41,031 nt of DNA, taken from NCBI RefSeq assembly GCF_902506435.1, contig NZ_LR733215.1, forward strand, positions 3,474,664 through 3,515,694, given 5' to 3'. The notes below the pieces were generated by a model. That model worked only from the letters and a program-made list of their open reading frames with translations, was not told the DNA's origin and did no database searches. Made by a program: the position numbers and the translations under genes. Within the stretch, counting starts at the first letter, position 1. Each line of letters starts with the position of its first letter. Source of the stretch: Nocardioides sp. AX2bis. GTDB lineage: Bacteria; Actinomycetota; Actinomycetes; Propionibacteriales; Nocardioidaceae. Shown here piece after piece: positions 35,696 to 41,031 of this stretch.

Positions 35696-37309
35696 TCAGC
35701 CCTCCGTGGCCAGCGCCCGGACCCGCTCGTCGAGCACCCGCCGGTCGGCGCGGCCCACCCGTGCCTCGACGACCTCGATCCCGCCGTTGGGCGAGGCCAG
35801 CGCCTGCTCCAGCTCGGGCAGGCTGTCGACGCGCCAGTGCGGGGTGCGCGTCGCGGCGCAGAGCGCGGCGAGGTCGACGCCGTGGGGCGTGCCGAAGAGC
35901 CGCTCGAAGACGGCGGCGTGGTCCGGGCCGCCCTGCTCCAGCGTCGCGAAGATCGACCCGCCGTCGTCGTTGACCACCACCAGCTGCAGGTCCGGGCGCG
36001 GCTCGTCGGGGCCGAGGACCAGGCCGTTGCTGTCGTGCAGGAAGGTCACGTCGCCCATCAGGGCGAACGCCCGGGTCGTCGCGGGACGCCCCAGCGCGGA
36101 GCCGATCGCCGACGACACCACGCCGTCGATGCCGGCCAGGCCGCGGTTGGCCACGACCATCCGTCGGTCACCGACGGCGTAGGGCGCGACCATCAGGTCG
36201 AGGTCGCGCACCGGGTTCGACGCCCCGACGTGCAGCAGCCCGCCGGGCGGTACGGCCCGGCTCACCGCCCCGGCCACCTCCCACGGCGTCAGGGCCGGCT
36301 CGGCGGCCAGCAGCGCGTCCAGGCGTCGGGACACGTCCCGGTCGGCCGCGCGCCAGCGTTCCAGCCAGGCCGGGTCGTCGGCGCCGTCGGTCCCGGGCCG
36401 CCCGCCCTCGCAGCGGCGGTCGACGGCGTACGGGCGGGCCGGCCAGACGCCGCGCGCCCCGACGTCGACCACCTCGACGTCGGCGCGCGCCAGCAGCTGC
36501 TGCACCGGCCGCGACAGCGTGGGGTGCCCGGCGACGACGACCCGCTCGACCTCGGCGGCCAGCGGCGTGGTGAGCAGCAGCCGGTAGCAGCGCAGCGCGT
36601 GCGTGCCGGTGCGCGAGCCGCTGGACGGCTCGGCCAGCAGCGGCCAGCCGGCCTGCTCGGCCAGGGTGCGCGCCGGCGGACCGGCGTCGTCGCCGGCGAC
36701 GACCACCGTGCGCGGCCCGAGCGGCAGCAGGTCGCTGACCTCGCCCCACGGGCGGCGGGTCCGCCCGGGCGCGACCACGGCCGGGCCGGGCACCCAGCGG
36801 TCCTCGGGCACCAACGGGTCGTCGAGCTGGACGTTGAGGTGCACCACGGCGTACGGGTCCGCCGTGGTGGGCCAGACGGCCTCGGCGTCGGGGGCGGTGT
36901 CCGCCGCGAGGTCGTGGGTCGCCACCAGCCGCCCGAAGACGCCGACCTGGTCGGTCGTCTGGTTGGCACCGGTCCCCCGCAGCCGGGCCGGCCGGTCGGC
37001 GGTCAGCACCACCAGGGGCACCCCGGCGTGGGCGGCCTCCAGCACGGCCGGGTGCAGGTTGGCCACGGCGGTGCCGGAGGTGCACACCACGGCCGCACGC
37101 GCCCCGACCCGGGTCATCCCGAGCGCGGTGAAGGCGGCCGAGCGCTCGTCGACGCGGGTGTGCAGGCGCAGCAGCCCGGCGGTCGCCGCGTCGTGGACCG
37201 CGAAGGCGAGCGGGGCGTTGCGCGAGCCGGGCGCGAGCACGACCTCGGTGACGCCGTGGGTCACCAGCGCGGTGACGACGTCGCGGGCCAGCCGCGTGGA
37301 GGGGCTCAT
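35696..37309 (-). CDS. menD: SEPHCHC synthase MenD
   Basis: 537-residue TPP enzyme that joins 2-oxoglutarate-derived succinic semialdehyde to isochorismate. APGSRNAPLAFAVHD, the TPP-activating Glu region (HTRVDERSAAFTALG), CTSGTAVANLHPAVLEA and the TPP/Mg motif MGDVTFLHDSNGL are all present. ATG at 37309 overlaps the menC stop as ATGA. Last gene of the menE-menC-menD operon. It shares its 2-oxoacid substrate with KorAB, encoded 28 kb away. Confidence 0.95.
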   Translation of the reverse strand: MSPSTRLARDVVTALVTHGVTEVVLAPGSRNAPLAFAVHDAATAGLLRLHTRVDERSAAFTALGMTRVGARAAVVCTSGTAVANLHPAVLEAAHAGVPLVVLTADRPARLRGTGANQTTDQVGVFGRLVATHDLAADTAPDAEAVWPTTADPYAVVHLNVQLDDPLVPEDRWVPGPAVVAPGRTRRPWGEVSDLLPLGPRTVVVAGDDAGPPARTLAEQAGWPLLAEPSSGSRTGTHALRCYRLLLTTPLAAEVERVVVAGHPTLSRPVQQLLARADVEVVDVGARGVWPARPYAVDRRCEGGRPGTDGADDPAWLERWRAADRDVSRRLDALLAAEPALTPWEVAGAVSRAVPPGGLLHVGASNPVRDLDLMVAPYAVGDRRMVVANRGLAGIDGVVSSAIGSALGRPATTRAFALMGDVTFLHDSNGLVLGPDEPRPDLQLVVVNDDGGSIFATLEQGGPDHAAVFERLFGTPHGVDLAALCAATRTPHWRVDSLPELEQALASPNGGIEVVEARVGRADRRVLDERVRALATEG

Positions 37310-38283
37310 GCGTCCCGATCCTGCCCGAGTACCTCGGCAGCCGCGAGGGCACGCACGTCGGCCAGCCGCTGCTCCCAGTGCCGCACCCGGTCGGGGTCCG
37401 GCCGGGCGGCCTCGAGCGCGGCGACGTCGACCGCCGGGCGTACGACGGGCAGCGCGCCGTCCACCGGCAGCAACGGGTCGGCGACGACGTCGCGCCCCAG
37501 CAGCTGCACGGTCGCCAGGCCGCAGGCGTGCGGCAGCTCCGGCAGGGCGGCGGCGAGCGCGACGCCCGCGGCGATCCCGACCGAGGACTCCAGCGCCGAC
37601 GAGACGACGACGGGCAGCCCGATGTCCTCGGCGATCCGCAGGCAGGCCCGCACCCCGCCGAGCGGCTGGACCTTGAGCACGGCGACGTCGGCGGCCTCGA
37701 GGTCGCGCACCCGGTACGGGTCGGCCGCGCGGCGGATCGACTCGTCGGCGGCGACCCGGACGTCGACGCGGCGACGGACCGCGGCGAGGTCCTCGACGCT
37801 CGCGCAGGGCTGCTCGACGTACTCCAGCCCCCCGGCCGCCCGGTCGAGGCGCCGGACGGCGAGCACCGCGTCGTCGACCGCCCAGGCGCCGTTGGCGTCC
37901 ACCCGGACCTGCCCGCCGGGCCCGTCCACCTCCAGCGCGGCCCGCACCGCCTCGACCCGCGCCTCGTCCTCGGCCAGGGTCTGCCCCGGCTCCGCCACCT
38001 TCACCTTGGCCGTGCGGCAGCCACCGGCGCGGACGATCGCGTACGCCTGCTCCGGCCCGACCGCCGGCACGGTGACGTTGACCGGGACCCGGTCGCGCAC
38101 CGGCGCGGGCCAGTCCCCGTCGGCGGCCTCCTGCGCGGCGCGCAGCCAGGCGGCGGCCTCGGCGGGGGCGTACTCCAGGAAGGGGCTCCACTCCCCCCAG
38201 CCGGCCGCGCCCTCGAGCAGCACGCCCTCGCGGACCGTGATGCCGCGGAAGCGGACCCGCATCGGCACCGAGAACACCCTCAT
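37306..38283 (-). CDS. menC: o-Succinylbenzoate synthase
   Basis: 325-residue enolase-superfamily enzyme that dehydrates SHCHC to o-succinylbenzoate. The KxK motif (AKVKVAEPG), metal ligands DAN (RVDANGAW), Glu (YVEQPC) and Asp-Glu (AADESI), and the second lysine (VAVLKVQPLGG) are in the expected order. The N-terminal capping domain is short, as in actinobacterial MenC. ATG at 38283 overlaps the menE stop as ATGA, so the start is secure. Confidence 0.94.
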   Translation of the reverse strand: MRVFSVPMRVRFRGITVREGVLLEGAAGWGEWSPFLEYAPAEAAAWLRAAQEAADGDWPAPVRDRVPVNVTVPAVGPEQAYAIVRAGGCRTAKVKVAEPGQTLAEDEARVEAVRAALEVDGPGGQVRVDANGAWAVDDAVLAVRRLDRAAGGLEYVEQPCASVEDLAAVRRRVDVRVAADESIRRAADPYRVRDLEAADVAVLKVQPLGGVRACLRIAEDIGLPVVVSSALESSVGIAAGVALAAALPELPHACGLATVQLLGRDVVADPLLPVDGALPVVRPAVDVAALEAARPDPDRVRHWEQRLADVRALAAAEVLGQDRDA

Positions 38284-39302
38284 CGTCCGCTCCCCCGCTC
38301 GTCGACCTGCTCCTCGACCCGCTCCTCGACGAGCCGGCGGACCGCGAGCCGGTCGGTCTTGCCGTTGGCCAGCAGCGGCACCTCGTCGACCTCGACCAGC
38401 GCCCGCGGCGCCCAGGCCCGCGGGTGCTCGGCGGCGACCCAGTCCCGGGCCTCCTCCAGCGGCAGCCGACCGGCGACCACGGCCACGACCCGCCGGCCCC
38501 ACTCCGGGTCGTCGACGCCGACGACCTCGGCCGCCCGCACGTCCGGGTGTGCCCGCAGCCGTGCCGCGACCACGGCGCCGGGCACGTTGACGCCGCCGCT
38601 GACCACCATGTCGTCGAGTCGCCCGAGCAGCTGGAGGCGGCCGTCCTCGTCGAGGCGGCCGGCGTCGGCGGTGAGGAACCACCCGTCGACGAGCACCGCG
38701 GCGGTCTGCTCCGGGTCGTGCTCGTAGCCCGCGAACAGCGTCGGCCCGCCGAGGCGTACCCGCCCCTCGGCGCCCAGCGCCACCGCGACCCCGTCGAGCG
38801 GCCGGCCGTCGTAGACGCATCCTCCGCAGGTCTCGGCCATGCCGTACGTCGCGACGACGCGGACCCCGGCGTCCGCGGCGCGCTCGCGCAGGCCGGCGTC
38901 GACCGGCCCGCCGCCGAGCAGCACGGTGCGGGCCCGGCGCAGCGCCGCGACCTCGTCGGGACGCTCCAGCAGCCGGAGCAGCTGGGTCGGCACGAGCGAG
39001 GTGTACCAGCCGTCGCCCGCGGGCCACCCGGCGTCGACCGGGCTCGCCTCGTGCCCCGCGACCAGCGAGCGCAGGCGGACCATCAGCCCCGCGACGTACG
39101 CCTCGGGCAGCGCCTGGACCCACGGCCCGGACCCGCCCAGGCGCCGCCCGGTCGCCCGCACCGAGGCCAGGACCGAGCGGCGGGGCAGCAGCACCCGCTT
39201 GGGCCGGCCGGTCGAGCCGGACGTCTCGACGACCAGCGGGGGCGGCTCGTCGGCGGCGTCCAGCCAGGCCCGGAGGTCGTCGGTGGTGGGGGCGGCGGTC
39301 AC
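38280..39302 (-). CDS. menE: o-Succinylbenzoate-CoA ligase (short actinobacterial type)
   Basis: 340-residue ANL-superfamily ligase that activates o-succinylbenzoate with ATP and CoA. The P-loop VVETSGSTGRPKRVLL lies at about residue 30, so the N-terminal ~130 residues present in full-length ANL enzymes are missing. ATYGMAETCGGCVYDG, WFLTADAGRLDEDG and the C-terminal catalytic Lys (LLANGKTDRL) are intact. GTG at 39302 with TAGCGT 7 nt upstream supports this short form as genuine. First gene of the menE-menC-menD operon, divergent from menA. Confidence 0.92.
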   Translation of the reverse strand: MTAAPTTDDLRAWLDAADEPPPLVVETSGSTGRPKRVLLPRRSVLASVRATGRRLGGSGPWVQALPEAYVAGLMVRLRSLVAGHEASPVDAGWPAGDGWYTSLVPTQLLRLLERPDEVAALRRARTVLLGGGPVDAGLRERAADAGVRVVATYGMAETCGGCVYDGRPLDGVAVALGAEGRVRLGGPTLFAGYEHDPEQTAAVLVDGWFLTADAGRLDEDGRLQLLGRLDDMVVSGGVNVPGAVVAARLRAHPDVRAAEVVGVDDPEWGRRVVAVVAGRLPLEEARDWVAAEHPRAWAPRALVEVDEVPLLANGKTDRLAVRRLVEERVEEQVDERGSGR

Positions 39303-39309
39303 GCGAGGC

Positions 39310-39315
39310 ACGCTA
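39310..39315 (-). promoter_or_regulatory. Leaderless-type -10 box of the menECD operon
   Basis: TAGCGT on the minus strand ends 7 nt before the menE GTG; this likely drives all three men genes. Confidence 0.55.
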
Positions 39316-39392
39316 GCCCTGCGCCGTGCCGGCGAGGGCACCCGAGCGGGTCGGCGCCCGCCCCGTCCTGAGCGACCTGCTTGGATCGGCCC

Positions 39393-40292
39393 GTGACGAC
39401 GATGGCCCAGTGGACCGCGGGTGCGCGGCCTCGTACGCTCCCCGCCGCCCTGGCCCCCGTGGTCGCCGGCGTCGGCGTCGCCGCGGCCGAGGCCGCGAGC
39501 CGGGGCGGGGGTCTCGACGACCTGTCGCCGCTGCGCGCGCTGCTGGCCCTGGTGGTCAGCCTGGCCCTGCAGGTCGGGGTCAACTACGCCAACGACTACT
39601 CCGACGGGATCCGCGGCACCGACGACGACCGGGTCGGGCCGATGCGCCTGGTCGGCTCCGGCGCGGCGACCCCGGGCGCGGTCAAGCGGGCCGCGTTCCT
39701 GGCCTTCGGGGTGGCCGGGGTCGCGGGCCTGGTGCTGGCCGCCCTGGCGTCGTGGTGGCTGCTGGTCGTCGGGGTGCTCAGCGTCGCCGCCGCGTGGTTC
39801 TACACCGGCGGGGCGACGCCGTACGGCTACCTCGGCCTCGGTGAGGTGATGGTCTTCGTGTTCTTCGGCCTGGTCGCGGTGGTCGGCACCGTCTTCGTCC
39901 TCGTCGAGGGTCTCCCCGCCGCCGCGTGGGCGGCCGGCACCGGGATCGGGGCGCTGGCCTGCGCGATCCTGGTGGCCAACAACCTGCGCGACATCCCGAC
40001 CGACACCGTGGCCGGCAAGCGGACCCTGGCCGTGCGCCTGGGCGACGCCCGTACGCGTGGCCTCTACGTCCTGCTGGTCGGCCTGGCCGCGGTCGCGGTC
40101 GTCGCGGTGGCCGCCGCCACGACCTGGTGGGCGCTGCTCGGGCTGGGGTTCCTGGCGGTGGCCGGCCCGGCCTGCCGGGTCGTGCTCGGCGGCGCGACCG
40201 GGCCCGGGCTGATCCCGGTCCTGGGCAGCACGGGCAAGGCCGAGCTGGTGTGGGCGCTGCTCGTCGCCGTCCCGCTCGTGCTCGCGACGTAG
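39393..40292 (+). CDS. menA: 1,4-Dihydroxy-2-naphthoate polyprenyltransferase
   Basis: 299-residue UbiA-family membrane enzyme with about nine helices. It attaches the polyprenyl chain to DHNA to give demethylmenaquinone. WTAGARPRTLPAALAPVVAG, the first Asp motif NYANDYSDGIRGTDDDR, the second motif LRDIPTDTVAGKRTLAVRLG and the Gly/Ser-rich RLVGSG are diagnostic. GTG at 39393 is preferred (TTGGAT box 6 nt upstream); a TTG at 39381 would add four residues. Its prenyl donor is probably made by the synthase encoded after nuoN. Confidence 0.94.
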   Translation: MTTMAQWTAGARPRTLPAALAPVVAGVGVAAAEAASRGGGLDDLSPLRALLALVVSLALQVGVNYANDYSDGIRGTDDDRVGPMRLVGSGAATPGAVKRAAFLAFGVAGVAGLVLAALASWWLLVVGVLSVAAAWFYTGGATPYGYLGLGEVMVFVFFGLVAVVGTVFVLVEGLPAAAWAAGTGIGALACAILVANNLRDIPTDTVAGKRTLAVRLGDARTRGLYVLLVGLAAVAVVAVAAATTWWALLGLGFLAVAGPACRVVLGGATGPGLIPVLGSTGKAELVWALLVAVPLVLAT

Positions 40293-40295
40293 GCT
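40290..40295 (+). promoter_or_regulatory. Leaderless-type -10 box of the 45-residue protein gene
   Basis: TAGGCT overlaps the menA stop codon region and ends 6 nt before the ATG at 40302. Confidence 0.5.
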
Positions 40296-40301
40296 CGCGG
40301 C

Positions 40302-40439
40302 ATGGGTTTCCTCATCGTCGTCCTGGTCCTCGTCGCCGCGTTCGCGGCCTACAAGTACCGCGTCCCGCTGATGGCCAAGGTCCTTGGTCAGTCCGAGACC
40401 CGCGTCCGTTCGCAGATCGAGCGCAAGAAGCGTCGCTGA
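40302..40439 (+). CDS. 45-residue membrane microprotein
   Basis: ATG-initiated frame of 45 codons: an N-terminal membrane helix (MGFLIVVLVLVAAFAAY), then a basic amphipathic tail ending in IERKKRR. The codon usage is typical of the window (third positions almost all G or C), a leaderless-type TAGGCT box precedes it, and a stop-codon hairpin with the next gene follows. These features support a real gene despite its length. No family recognised. Confidence 0.6.
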   Translation: MGFLIVVLVLVAAFAAYKYRVPLMAKVLGQSETRVRSQIERKKRR

Positions 40440-40451
40440 CCCACCCGTCAG
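40436..40451. terminator. Stop-codon hairpin between the microprotein and DUF4229 genes
   Basis: CTGAC (40436-40440) and GTCAG (40447-40451) with a 6-nt loop; each arm contains one of the two convergent stop codons. No U tract. Confidence 0.4.
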
Positions 40452-40708
40452 TCGCGGTCCTCGCGGGCCTTCATCTCGTCGAACCGCGCGGTCGCGCGGC
40501 TGGCCCGCTCCTCGACGCGGCGGGCGAAGGCCTCGCGCTGCGGGTTGAGGACGTAGTAGGACCCGATGCCGCTGATCACGAACGCGATCACCAGGCACCA
40601 GAAGACGCTGACTCCGCCGGTGACCGCGATCCACAGCCCGGCGACGATGCCGAACGACGCCGCCAGCAGGACCAGCCGCAGCGCGGTGTAGACCAGGAGC
40701 TCCTTCAC
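40448..40708 (-). CDS. DUF4229-type small membrane protein
   Basis: 86 residues. Two membrane helices (LVYTALRLVLLAASFGIVAGLWI and FWCLVIAFVISGIGSYYVL) are followed by a conserved-looking NPQREAFARRVEERA segment and a charged cytosolic tail. This matches the small actinobacterial DUF4229 family, whose function is unknown. GTG start with TAGGGT 6 nt upstream. It diverges from the last gene of the window. Confidence 0.75.
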   Translation of the reverse strand: MKELLVYTALRLVLLAASFGIVAGLWIAVTGGVSVFWCLVIAFVISGIGSYYVLNPQREAFARRVEERASRATARFDEMKAREDRD

Positions 40709-40714
40709 GTGACC

Positions 40715-40720
40715 ACCCTA
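40715..40720 (-). promoter_or_regulatory. Leaderless-type -10 box of the DUF4229 gene
   Basis: TAGGGT on the minus strand ends 6 nt before the GTG at 40708. Confidence 0.55.
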
Positions 40721-40740
40721 GGTCGTCACCAGGAGAGCCC

Positions 40741-40746
40741 TACGAT
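40741..40746 (+). promoter_or_regulatory. Leaderless-type -10 box of the last gene
   Basis: TACGAT ends 6 nt before the GTG at 40753. The ATG inside this box opens a frame of only three codons. Confidence 0.5.
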
Positions 40747-40752
40747 GGAGGG

Positions 40753-41031
40753 GTGAAGTTCTTGATCGTGCTCATCCTCTTCGCCGTCGCGACGTACTTC
40801 CTCGTCCGGCTGGTGCAGGAGCGCGGTCTGCCGGGCACTCCCGGCTCCGGCGGCGGCAGCGGCGGTGGACGCGGCAACCTGCCCGGCCGCCCGAAGGGCC
40901 CCCAGGGCCCGAGCCGCCCGCGTCCCCCGGCACCACGCAGCCCGGACGACGACGACGACATCCTGCGCGAGCTGAATAGCAAACGCCACAAAAAAAAAGA
41001 AAAAACAAAAAGCAGACGGGCCGGGGGCGTG
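40753..41031 (+). CDS. Small membrane-anchored protein, 3' end cut by the window
   Basis: At least 93 residues, still open at the window end. One N-terminal helix (MKFLIVLILFAVATYFLV), a Gly/Ser/Pro/Arg-rich linker, then an acidic block (PDDDDDILRELN) and a lysine-rich end. The first ~75 codons have the normal GC-rich third positions. The last ~17 do not: from 40981 the sequence is A-rich and reads as Lys-rich. The C-terminal part may therefore be an artefact rather than real coding sequence. Function unknown. Confidence 0.6.
   Translation, partial: MKFLIVLILFAVATYFLVRLVQERGLPGTPGSGGGSGGGRGNLPGRPKGPQGPSRPRPPAPRSPDDDDDILRELNSKRHKKKEKTKSRRAGGV

Noticed and set aside
38280..39302. menE as a truncated pseudogene because its N-terminus is short.
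   Set aside because: The start has a -10 box at leaderless spacing, all ATP and catalytic motifs are present, and short MenE proteins are known in actinobacteria.
1..41031. tRNA or rRNA genes, insertion sequences, prophage or toxin-antitoxin modules.
   Set aside because: No transposase, integrase, terminal repeats or structured RNA gene could be recognised; nearly all of the window is accounted for by housekeeping genes.

Overview
The window is very GC-rich, uses many GTG starts, and has dense operons of overlapping genes. It carries a 14-gene NADH:menaquinone oxidoreductase operon, menaquinone genes, a YajQ protein, a DUF4229-type membrane protein and many leaderless-type starts (TANNNT box 6-8 nt before the start codon). 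Together these point to an aerobic actinobacterium, most like Nocardioides or a relative (inference from gene content). No rRNA, tRNA, CRISPR, prophage or insertion sequence was seen. No gene-free stretch exceeds about 230 bases.

Layout. (1) 1-4.4 kb: yajQ, then on the minus strand a sulfate ABC importer transcribed sbp-cysT-cysW-cysA. (2) 4.5-7.6 kb: korA-korB, a 2-oxoglutarate:ferredoxin oxidoreductase. (3) 7.6-9.1 kb: a small secreted protein and a RarD/EamA transporter. (4) 26.1-9.2 kb, minus strand: nuoABCDEFGHIJKLMN in canonical order, with a long-chain polyprenyl diphosphate synthase coupled to nuoN. (5) 26.3-31.1 kb: menG, an L,D-transpeptidase, an M43-like metalloprotease, a membrane-anchored unknown and menF. 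(6) 31.1-35.6 kb: a metallo-beta-lactamase-fold protein, two Rossmann-fold proteins and a Na+/H+ antiporter fused to a UBP-type zinc finger. (7) 35.7-41 kb: menE-menC-menD on the minus strand, menA diverging from them, then three small membrane proteins, the last cut by the window end.

How the parts fit. The main theme is menaquinone respiration. MenF, MenD, MenC, MenE, MenA and MenG build the quinone head and attach and methylate it. The polyprenyl synthase makes the side chain. Complex I reduces the product. KorAB feeds low-potential electrons from 2-oxoglutarate. menB (and any menH) is not in the window.

The least explained signal is a 22-bp tandem repeat family, found as three arrays (9091-9156, 32639-32704, 33606-33693). 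Each starts at the stop codon of the gene upstream, reads in that gene's direction, and ends in a diverged unit. Other notable points are a NuoG without any ligands for cluster N7, a CRP-like palindrome in the nuo leader, an ECF-sigma-like promoter before the L,D-transpeptidase, terminator hairpins built from paired stop codons of convergent genes, and a suspicious A-rich tail at the window end.
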